Shown here: positions 34,740-44,700 of the stretch, piece by piece
How positions within the stretch are numbered: position 1 is the first letter of the stretch
Layout of the letters: every line of letters begins with the position of its first letter
DNA from: Mytilus trossulus
Lineage: Eukaryota > Mollusca > Bivalvia > Mytilida > Mytilidae
DNA: 64,000 nucleotides
Direction: 5' to 3'
NCBI RefSeq assembly: GCF_036588685.1
Contig: NC_086374.1
Span: forward strand, 30,806,886 to 30,870,885
Position numbers and translations under genes: made by a program
Notes under the pieces: model-generated
What the model saw: only the letters and a program-made list of their open reading frames with translations
The model's database searches: none
Told to the model about the DNA's origin: nothing

Positions 34740-35340
34740 AAAGAAAAATGACAAAAATACCGAACTCCAAGGAAAATTCAAATCGGAAAGTTCCTAATCA
34801 AATGACAAAATCAAAAGCTCAATATAAAAGAAGAATGTAGTTTTTCACTGGGACCATTATTCACAATTGATAAAATAACACCGAAATAAACAACTATATG
34901 TTACCGTTCTACCTGCAACAATGAGCAAAGCCATAACAAAGTCGGTTTTAAAGGCCCCGAAATGACAAATATAAAACAATTCAATCAAGAAAACTAACGG
35001 CCTAATTTATGTACAAAATATTGAACGAAACACTAATATGTAACACATCAACAAACGACAACCACTGAATTATAGGTTCCTGACAGACACATACAGAATG
35101 TTGCTGGGATTTAACTTGTTTGAAAGCGCCAGAGTAACAGTACAACATAAGAACAAACTATAAAAAAATCGAAAAAGCTGCAAATGGATACAAATAGAAA
35201 TACATCTATCAAAAATGCAAAGTGGACGTGGACGGGTACTTGTACAAAAAGCAAAAACACGCTTAAGTAATTAAAAGATTTGGGAGTACTCGATGTTAAT
35301 GACAGCTAATGCAAAGCCAATGACAACTTATTAAACAAAT
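34740..35340 (-). repeat. Inverted family A tail followed by inverted family G
   Basis: 34745-34830 is the reverse of the family A 3' part ('atgacaaaaataccgaactc', 'tcctaatcaaatgacaaaat'). 34920-35240 is the reverse of family G ('gaaaactaacggcctaattt', 'caacaaacgacaaccactga', 'ataagaacaaactata', 'aaatggatacaaatagaaat'), cf. 50430-50925 (+). Confidence 0.75.
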
Positions 35341-35485
35341 CATGGATCTAAGACTAAATAACCAAACATCCAAAATCCAATGTATTTAGTATAAAGACAG
35401 TGTCACAATAAGCAGTCAGAGAAAACATGACCTTTTGGAAAGTCAAGATACAGGTATCGACAGATTGTAGCGCCATAAATGTATA

Positions 35486-36482
35486 TGTTCCGGACCATAT
35501 GAGTATTTGGACCATACGCGTATGGTCATGACCATATGAGTATATACTCATATGGTCGGGGTAATTAACAGGTTTACTTCTAGTTGTCATATCATTATTA
35601 AAACGACACTACTAAAGGTAATTTTATTATAGATCTATACAAAATTTAATATTAACAAGATTAACAAAATGAAATAAGCAGTTTCACACAGTAAATTTCA
35701 TCACTAGTCAAAACTACAGTAAAAACATTGTTTTTTTTTCATTTTTCGATGTATTATTATGAGTGAATGGCAAAATGTCGACCTGGGAAGATAACTTCCA
35801 AACATATCTTAATGAACTGTTACACAAGAAATCAATTGTTTTACTGAAAACTGACGTAAAAGTTGACAAGATAAAGAGTCTAATAATTTGCTTACTTTTG
35901 AAACTTTATATAATTAGCATTTATTTAGCAGTGCAATATTCAGAATTTGTATACCAATACGTGTTTTTGTTGTTAAAAAATGAATGACGTAACCGGCAAG
36001 GACCCTAGTTTAATTTTCTATGTTGTCTGGTGATATGATGCACTTCAGTCGTGTTACGATATTGGAGATCTAGAGCTTTTTAAAAACATCGTAGACACAT
36101 CGGAATGACCCAGTATCCAAGAAAAGCTATGGTACCGTATGGAAGTAAATGTCACTCTACGCATACAAGCAAGAATACCATAAGCGATGAAAAGAAGATT
36201 TGGCATAATTATTTAGTGCTATTTGAATTGTAAATAATACTATTGCATGTAGAAATCATTGTTTTTTATAAAGTTTTCTAATGCATATTATTGAAAAACA
36301 AATACCTATATGGTCCAAATACTCATATGGTCCGGCCCGTTAATGACCAAACGAGTATCATACTCATATGGTCCGACCATACGCGTACGGTCGGACCATA
36401 CGCGTATGGTCGGACCATATGAGTATACGCATATGGTCATGACCATACGCGTATGGTCCAAATACTCATATGGTCCGGAACA
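35486..36482 (+). mobile_element. Palindrome-array transposon, copy 1 (997 bp)
   Basis: Ends TGTTCCGGACC...GGTCCGGAACA, terminal inverted repeats of over 50 bp. Both ends are built from short palindromes (CCATACGCGTATGG, CATATGAGTATATACTCATA, CCATATG). The left array spans 35486-35567 and the longer right array 36308-36482. Flanks give TATA on both sides (35482-35485 and 36483-36486) as a candidate 4-bp target duplication. The interior holds one 74-codon frame and no transposase motif that I recognise. Copy 2 lies inverted at 38201-39235. Confidence 0.85.
35763..35987 (+). CDS. Unknown 74-residue frame inside palindrome-array transposon copy 1
   Basis: The polypeptide begins MNGKMSTWEDNFQTYLNELL, then has a Lys/Val-rich middle and a hydrophobic C-terminal half (CLLLKLYIISIYLAV). 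The identical protein is encoded by copy 2 at 38920-38696 (-), so the frame has not decayed since the copies separated. That may only reflect youth. It could be the remnant of a transposase end or an accessory protein. The first ATG used here may not be the real start; METs at residues 1 and 5 both fit. No family assigned. Confidence 0.3.
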   Translation: MNGKMSTWEDNFQTYLNELLHKKSIVLLKTDVKVDKIKSLIICLLLKLYIISIYLAVQYSEFVYQYVFLLLKNE

Positions 36483-36544
36483 TATATATAAAAATAATAT
36501 TTAGTCATATGAAATAAAACAAAACAAACCGTGAAATGGAACTA

Positions 36545-36845
36545 TCATATACTTGACTTGGTCATTTCCTGGTGTAGAAAGAGGTGGATTGAACCTTGTT
36601 TTATAAAGCCTTGTAACAACTACTCACTTGTATGACAGTCGCATAAAATTCCATTATATCGACAACAATGGTTGAACATAATAAAAAAACATACATCATA
36701 GGTCAAAATCTTAAAAATAGGAATACAGCATTCAACATTGAGTTACCGGTATAATCTTAATTACTATACAAACAAACAGGTTTGTCAACAGAGAAAAACA
36801 AAATGGCATATAAACAAGCACATAAGCAAAATCTATACTTCAAGA
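36545..36845 (-). repeat. Inverted family A, middle and 5' parts
   Basis: 'gtagaaagaggtggattgaa', 'cttgtatgacagtcgcataa', 'aatcttaattactatac', 'agagaaaaacaaaatggcat' correspond to the reverse of family A (cf. 11330-11710). Confidence 0.6.
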
Positions 36846-36905
36846 CCACGAACGCTCTCATTTACAGCTGATTACACTGATATTTAAAAAACAAACAATT
36901 TAAGA

Positions 36906-36975
36906 ATGTCAAGGATTGTTTGGATATTGAAGCTAATCAAGTTCTTGTTCCTATCGCTCTCCTTTGTTGTCTTAG
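36906..36975 (+). CDS. Possible signal-peptide first exon
   Basis: ATG at 36906 opens MSRIVWILKLIKFLFLSLSF + VVL, a strong leader, and then G|GTAATG, a usable phase-1 donor at 36976. Signal peptides on their own phase-1 exon are common in secreted metazoan proteins. No downstream partner exon was found before 41791, and the longer open frame runs into repeat family E. Low certainty. Confidence 0.2.
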
Positions 36976-37089
36976 GTAATGTTTTAATGCAGCTAACTAA
37001 CTTCTTTGGAAGATACATCATTTATGATAGTCAAGTTGGAGTTGTAAAACACTTTCTGAATATTCTGGTTTATATTAATATATACTTTT

Positions 37090-37285
37090 TATTCTCGTGG
37101 GATTTTGTCCGATGCTCGGTCCGTTTCTGTGTGTGTTACATTTTAGTGTTATGCCGTTGTTCTCCTCTCTCTTATATTTAATGCGTTTCCCTCGGTTTTA
37201 GTTTGTTACCCCGATTTTGTTTTTTGTCCGTGGATTTATGAGTTTTGAAACGCGGTATACTACTGTTGCCTTTATTTGTCCTCAA
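37090..37285 (+). repeat. Dispersed repeat family E
   Basis: 'ccgtttctgtgtgtgttaca', 'tcttatatttaatgcgtttc' and 'tgaaacgcggtatactactg' recur at 60490-60660 (+). Confidence 0.8.
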
Positions 37286-37419
37286 TAAAAATCAAACGTC
37301 AGACTCTATCAACCTGCGGAATGAATGGAAAGCAATCGTTAAATTTCTGACTTGGTACAGTCTTTTCCCGACGGTTTGTGAACCTTGTCTTTAAAGAGGG
37401 TGGGCAAGGGGGGTCCCAA

Positions 37420-37515
37420 TAACAGCAAAACAGCAAATTGATTTGGCTTATAACAGATAACAAAGAATTAAAATGGACAAAAACAGATAACACTAAATGA
37501 AATATTAAAATAAGT
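37420..37515 (-). repeat. AATAACAG-type repeat piece
   Basis: 'tataacagataacaaagaat' and 'taaaatggacaaaaacagat' match text at 40380-40545, where similar units are tandem. Confidence 0.5.
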
Positions 37516-37649
37516 CGGGTCCTTGACAAATCCAGTATTTCTTATTACGGGTATAATCCTTTGTAATGAATTCCATTTTCTATGAAAATGTTGTTTAGAA
37601 TTATGTATCTAGATATGCATTTGGTATATTCGTGTCCGTCCGTCGTCAA

Positions 37650-38200
37650 CATGTCGGACATTAACTCAAACACTCTTTAACCATTTTACATAAAACTTTG
37701 GGAAATTGTTTATATCTATTGACGTGAGCTCCCTATCGTTTTTTTTTATTATTAATTTTAGATTTTTAGTTTCTGAGTAATGGGGTTTTATTCAATAAAA
37801 AATGTTTTTTTTTAGCTTTCTGATAATATCTCAAAAATCCTTTCACAAATTTGCAAGGAATTTAGATGAATTGTTTATATCTATTGACATGAACTTCCTT
37901 TCAATTTTTAAAAATTTTAGATTTTACGTTTCCGAGTTAAGGGGTTTTATTAATTAAAAAGGGGGGATTTTCTAGTTTTCGGACATTAACCCAAAAACCT
38001 GTTCAGCAGTTCTCATGAAACTCTGCTGAATTGTTTATATCTATTGTTGTAAGCGCCCTTTCGTTTTTTTTATATTAATTTTCGATTTTATGTTATTCAG
38101 TTAAGGGATTTATTCATTAAAAAAGATGGTATCTTCCAGTTTTCAGACAATAACTCAAAATGTTTTCAGCAGTTCTCATGATACTTTGATGTATTGTTTA
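37650..38200 (+). repeat. Diverged ~165-bp tandem repeat, three units plus a partial
   Basis: Each unit carries 'ggaCATTAACtcaaa', 'gaattgtttatatctattg', a T-run, 'aattttagatttt' and 'ggggttttattnattaaaaa'. The last unit is cut at 'gtattgttta' by palindrome-array transposon copy 2. Its continuation ('tttatatacatgacatatat') reappears after that element at 39236. Confidence 0.75.
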
Positions 38201-39235
38201 TGTTCCGGACCATATGAGTATTTGGACCATACGCGTATGGTCATGACCATATGCGTATACTCATATGGTCCGACCATACGCGTATGGTCCGACCGTACGC
38301 GTATGGTCGGACCATATGAGTATGATACTCGTTTGGTCATTAACGGGCCGGACCATATGAGTATTTGGACCATATAGGTATTTGTTTTTCAATAATATGC
38401 ATTAGAAAACTTTATAAAAAACAATGATTTCTACATGCAATAGTATTATTTACAATTCAAATAGCACTAAATAATTATGCCAAATCTTCTTTTCATCGCT
38501 TATGGTATTCTTGCTTGTATGCGTAGAGTGACATTTACTTCCATACGGTACCATAGCTTTTCTTGGATACTGGGTCATTCCGATGTGTCTACGATGTTTT
38601 TAAAAAGCTCTAGATCTCCAATATCGTAACACGACTGAAGTGCATCATATTACCAGACAACATAGAAAATTAAACTAGGGTCCTTGCCGGTTACGTCATT
38701 CATTTTTTAACAACAAAAACACGTATTGGTATACAAATTCTGAATATTGCACTGCTAAATAAATGCTAATTATATAAAGTTTCAAAAGTAAGCAAATTAT
38801 TAGACTCTTTATCTTGTCAACTTTTACGTCAGTTTTCAGTAAAACAATTGATTTCTTGTGTAACAGTTCATTAAGATATGTTTGGAAGTTATCTTCCCAG
38901 GTCGACATTTTGCCATTCACTCATAATAATACATCGAAAAATGAAAAAAACCCAATGTTTTTACTGTAGTTTTGACTAGTGATGAAATTTACTGTGTGAA
39001 ACTGCTTATTTCATTTTGTTAATCTTGTTAATATTAAATTTTGTATAGATCTATAATAAAATTACCTTTAGTAGTGTCGTTTTAATAATGATATGACAAC
39101 TAGAAGTAAACCTGTTAATTACCCCGACCATACGCGTACGGTCGGACCATACGCGTATGGTCGGACCATATGAGTATATACCCATATGGTCATGACCATA
39201 CGCGTATGGTCCAAATACTAATATGGTCCGGAACA
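38201..39235 (-). mobile_element. Palindrome-array transposon, copy 2 (1035 bp), inverted
   Basis: Near-identical to copy 1 but reversed: the long array is at 38201-38385 and the short one at 39125-39235. It is flanked by TTTA on both sides (38197-38200 and 39236-39239). The interrupted satellite unit normally reads TTGTTTATATC, so TTTA is duplicated on insertion. This is direct evidence for a 4-bp target site duplication. Confidence 0.9.
38696..38920 (-). CDS. Unknown 74-residue frame inside palindrome-array transposon copy 2
   Basis: Same protein as at 35763-35987, without a change. See that entry. Confidence 0.3.
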   Translation of the reverse strand: MNGKMSTWEDNFQTYLNELLHKKSIVLLKTDVKVDKIKSLIICLLLKLYIISIYLAVQYSEFVYQYVFLLLKNE

Positions 39236-39239
39236 TTTA

Positions 39240-40375
39240 TATACATGACATATATTGATTGATTTTCAAAAATATCTGATATGACATTGAGAAGTTATCG
39301 ACTATTTAAAAAAGGTGACAGGCGTATCATGCACTCATGGCGTAGCTGTTTATTTGTTATAGAATACTTTTTTCATCATTTATTTTTGTACAGTTTTAGA
39401 AACTCACACATGCTTGTAATTTAAATAGTGTGTAATAAAATTGAGAATGGAAATGAGAAATATGCCAAAGAGACAAAAATGATATCTAGTAAAAATTCAA
39501 GGGTAGTTATGCCGGGTATCAAAGTAGGTCCAATTGACATAGTTCTTGTGTTTGTTGGTACTAAAAAATGACCTTAAAGAGTTTGAATATATATATTCGC
39601 ATTCTGACTTTTTTAAATGCCTATTTAAGGAGGTGTGTGAATTTTTCTGAATAAGACTATGAGGCAAAGTTGTTTATAGGGAAGAAAAGTCAAAAGCACC
39701 AATTATAAGCATGCAATTTCTCAAGTATCTCGAACAAATTTTGACACTCTAAAAGTAATTTATTCCACTATTTTCAAAGGCCTTATTTGAACAATTTTTT
39801 TTATCAGGTTTTTGATTGTACCAAGTCTACTAGTAAGTAGAATACATGTTTAGTTTAGTAGGGGAACAATGGCTTGAAGACGAAATAAATCTTTGTTTGT
39901 AATGAGTTATGTGCAGCTTCGGAACCCAGTACATGGTTGGAAATTTCATTGTACAATGTATTTGGTTCTGCTTTGAAAAGAGCTGAGTCTATACCATATA
40001 AAATAAAAGATTAACTAGTTGTAAGGACGAAGTCCTTAATTGAGATCCTTGTCAGATATTCCTGGCCATATGTTTCCCTTTATATCATATTAAGAATTGT
40101 TCTAATTCTAAAATGTTCGTACGAGAAACAAGGAACATTATCCTCATACAAAAAATAAGATAATTTTAAATAAATGTTCCAAAAAAATTGAAATGTATCA
40201 CAAAGGATAATCATCAGATCTACAGGAATATTGTCATGGACCTCACTTCTGTGATGGGTATATGTTAATGGAATCCTTCTTCGAATACGGGACCAACATA
40301 TTAGTAGTGGTAGACTCCAATGTCCAATGATCTTCAATTTCTACCGAATTTTGGCTGTCAAAAAAGGCTTACATT
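39240..40375. other. No gene recognised
   Basis: AT-rich. The open frame 40080-40337 (-) has no known domain and no splice or start support. Confidence 0.4.
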
Positions 40376-40560
40376 CCAATTTTCAATAACAGTTAACAGC
40401 AAATACATTATCATAATAACAGATAACAAAAAAAAAATAAAAGCCCAATAACAGCTAACAAAGAATAAGACAATAACAGCTAACAGTAAATTTATTTTCA
40501 AAATAACAGATAACAAAGAATTAAAATGCCCAATAACAGCTAACCCCCCCCCCCCTCATA
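40376..40560 (+). repeat. Imperfect AATAACAG(C/A)TAACA tandem repeat
   Basis: Five or so diverged units of 'aataacagctaacaaagaat', ending in a C12 run at 40542-40554. Confidence 0.75.
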
Positions 40561-41790
40561 TTTCGAAGTCCAACGTTGAAAATTGCACTATCTGTTCACT
40601 ATGTACAGTTTATGTAAGTTGATATAACAATTATAAAGTAGATTCCTGTCTTTTAGGTATCAGTTCAATAATTTGGTCAGTTAATCTTTAAGCAATCAAA
40701 AGTATCGTGTTATTTTAGTTACACTGAATTTCAAATGAGATTTTGATTAATTTATATATTAACGTTCATGTTTTATACTTTTATGTATAATATGTTCATT
40801 TAAGTGCATACCTTCGACATAGGATAGTTCATTAAAGTTTCTACTAAGAATTCCAAGTCTCGAAGTTCAAAATTACGACAATCGTTTCTCACCTGATGAT
40901 CGAGTTGCATTCTGCTTGCAATATTACAACACAAGCTTTCTTTTGATATCATTGAAGATGTCGCATGTAAAAATCAAAACATTATTCATATTTTTCACTT
41001 TTGTTTTATAGAAACTTGTTAGGATAATAACATTCTTTTCTTTTGAATTATCCTTCTTATACCATTATTCATAAATTAAGGTCACAAATGATACAATCGA
41101 TCTTGGTATTTTTTCCATTGGCATGTACATCTGTTTGTCTATGTGTCTTAAAAATTTCAGTATAAATTTTTAATTGTTAAACTATTCAAACTTATCAAGT
41201 TAACTTGCATTTTGTTTAAATTGTATTAATATAACTTTCTATATATAAAAAAAGATTTTAAAGTATTACATGTTTTTTTTTATAGATTTTAAAGTATTAA
41301 ATGTTTTTATAAACCTTGAAATTAAAATGCGGGTAAACCAGGATGACACCACTGGTTTAGTCAATCCATTAATAATTTAACTATTTGAGTTCTCATTAAC
41401 TTGGGAGTATCATAGATAAAGAACCTATATTATATGATTCGATTTATTGAAATAAGATTTTTTTTTTATTTTCCAGCTGATTTGTTTACAAGTTTGTCAG
41501 TCGTCTTTTCGTAATTCTGACGGGCACAATTATGTTGACCTCAAAGCCGGGCTTTTTTTTGCCTTGTGAGTTTATTCTCCTTCATGTCATTTATATTTTT
41601 TTCCGGAATGAATACCGGTTGACTTTGTTTTTAGAATTTCATTAGCACCGGAAATAAACACAAAATGTAAACATAACATGCGAGTTGAAACAAGACAAGG
41701 CATTATTTTAGCTTAAAACGTTTCCCTGGGGACGAATATCACAAAGGTATCTGTACAGAAGTTGAAAACAGTCAAACAAAACAGAAGAAA
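40561..41790 (+). promoter_or_regulatory. Upstream region of PCTP, no defined element
   Basis: No gene recognised. The start codon lies in 'acagaagaaaATG'. The last ~300 bases are somewhat richer in CG and G (41500-41790), as expected for a promoter and 5' UTR, but no TATA box or initiator can be singled out. Confidence 0.3.
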
Positions 41791-44700
41791 ATGTTTACTG
41801 ATGATGAATTTGCTGTCCTAATGAAAGAATTGGACCAACCTCAGATTGATGGATGGGAATTCTTTACTGAAAGTCACGGAATTTCAATTTATAGGCTATA
41901 CAATGAAGTGAGTAAACTGATATCATTTTAGGAGACAGTGAAGATTTGAGCATAACTTTTAAAATTTCTTCCATTTGTATTTAACAAAAATAGTTATCAC
42001 AAGCAAAGGGGGCAAAGTTTACCTTTACTTGCCAACACCCACATGCAATACATGATCTATCAATTACTATTAGTGTAGTGTCTTCAGAGAGCAAATGTGT
42101 CTTTTTCTCACCATTTCTTATAACAGAATTTCGTTTGCATGACTGCAGGTCAAAGGGGACAGTTTCATATACAGATATAACAGTCATAGAAATAAAACTG
42201 AAAAATTGTCAATATTCCTAAGAAGTTTTGAAACTTACTAAAATCATATTTTTATAATCATTGACCATAAACTGCAGGAGCGGATCAAGCAATTTTGAAA
42301 AGTGGGGTCCCAACTGAACTTAGGACAAAGAGGGGGGTCCAACTACATGTACATGCATTGATCGGCCAACAAAAGGAGGGGGTTCCAACCCCTGGATCCG
42401 CCAATGGTCCGGTATATGAAACCTTTTTTGTCTAAACTGTATATATATCTTAAAAGGTAAAAGGTTAAAAAAGTTTGGATTGAGTTTTCTGTTAAAATAT
42501 AAAACTTAATGAAGCATATACACATACATGTACATGTAATGTACATGTAGAACTGCTTCAATGTTCCATGCCAACATGATGTCTGTGTGTGCATCACTGT
42601 CTGCAGCCTTATCTCCAGAACTGCTTGACTTTCAATGATCAAACTTTGCATCAAATTGTATGTCTATAATATTGAGAATGTTGTGTAACCCATGGTAATT
42701 CATAGATCATTCAGAATAGGATTATTACTTTTATTATTATTACCAAACTAATCATGCATCATACATGTACATGTACATGTATTTTACTATACATTTTATT
42801 TAATGTACATTAGGTAATTTATTTTTAATTAATATTTTTTTTATCCTGATCCTAATGTACATTGTAAAAGTCATCATTAATTGATGATCTAGACATACAT
42901 TGTGCATGTACATATGAAAGAACGTCACTCCAACTTACATTTTTACACATAAAAAGTTACTTTAAGCTTATAATATATTAATCCATAAAATTTTTGTGTG
43001 ACAACTTGATTGCACTGTAGTACATACAATGTTTATAATACAATGCACATCGAGCATACAAAAGGTTTACATTATTCGATAATTCCATGAAGACATGTAC
43101 ATTGTATAGGGATAGGGATTTTTGGAGATGATTTTTTGAAGTTTTAAATAAATATTTATTAGAAAAATTTAAGGATAAAGACTGACAAAATATAATCTGA
43201 TAATTTATTTATTGATTTAAACTGATTTAAGATTATATTTATTGCAAACAGAAGTTAGCTAAATGAAAAGGTTGCCTATTGCAAGTATTACAATTATATG
43301 CACCTAATTTTTCAAGGTTTTTTACACAATGATGCTCTGCTTTTCAGGTATCTGGTTTGTACGAATATAAGATATATGGAACATTATCAGATGTACTTCC
43401 AGATTGCTCAGCTGATGTTTATATGGATTTAGAATACAGGAAAGTCTGGGATTCCTATGCAAAAGGTAAAATAAAGGACACAGTAATACACTAAATTTGT
43501 ATACAGCTGCTAATCAATTAAGAGAAACTTTTCTTTACCGTTAAATCCTTTGAAAGTCTGGGATTCCTATGCAAAAGGTAAAATAAAGAAAACAGTAATA
43601 CACTAAATTTGTATACAGCTGCTAATCAATTAAGAGAAACTTTTCATTGCGGTAAAATCTTTTGATTGTCACTTGATGATTTAAATTATAAAACAACTTG
43701 TCTATAACTGATCAATATATAAACCACTTACTCTGATTATACACTTGTCATATAAAAATACAACTTTTTCAAGGTACAATATTGTACATTGCAACATCAA
43801 AAATATATTCTTCTGCATTTTTTCATTACAATTTTTTATAACAAATGGAATCTCAAAGGTTTTCGTATCCAATAATTTGAATATGACCTTATGTAATTGT
43901 GTAGGTGGAGAAAGCAAATTATTTTTCTTTCTATAGTGCTCTGTTGTAGCCATGATGTAGGATGTCATTAATACATGTGTACTCCTATTACATATGAAAG
44001 GAAAAGTTGATTGTTTTCTTTGGAAAAAGCTATATAACAGGCTATTATTTAAACTTGGAATTATTTCTAATTATGGAATTTGCCTGATTTCTTGTTATTG
44101 AAATTTTTAACAAATTCCATGTTTATTCTGTACTGAAATGTTCTGTGCTGCGCACAACACTTTCTATTACAAAGAAAATAGTATATTTTCAATAGAATGC
44201 ACTGTGCCACGCACAACACTATCTAACCAAAATACATTATATGGAAAGTGTTATTAACCACTCAAAAGATTATAATACCAAATAAACATGGAATTTATTA
44301 AAAATTTTAAACACAAGAAATTATGCAAATTTCATATTTAAAAATAATTCCAAGTTCAAATAATAGCCTCTTCTATGCAAATATTAGAAAATGTGGTTTG
44401 ATTGCCTTTAAGACTTTCTCTCAACCAGAGACCAAATGATGCAGAACTTGACATTCAATAGGTCATTTTATGTCATTCAACAATGAGCAAAAGCCATTCT
44501 GCATAGAATCTATGATCATTCTAAAAGACAGAGATATATGTACATTTACTTCTATTAGCATCAAAAGTTCTAAGATTACAGTATAGAACTGCATGTAAAT
44601 CTACAAACCATGATAAAATGTGGTGTTTTTAGTTTTGAAATATTACAGTTTATTTTAGGGAAATCACTAAATGCATGAAATGACACAAAATATTGATTGT

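Noticed and set aside
36310-38377. Identical 64-65-codon frames over 'SYGPTIRVRSDHTRMVGPYEY' type text
   Set aside because: They are translations of the palindromic terminal arrays of the two transposon copies, not proteins.
40080-40337. 85-codon minus-strand frame starting MKIIGHWSLPLL
   Set aside because: Looks leader-like at first but is interrupted by charged residues, and no exon structure or homologue was recognised.
42740-42785. ACATGT-rich tract in PCTP intron 1
   Set aside because: Simple microsatellite (TACATG)n of a kind seen several times nearby (42520-42550). No function inferred.
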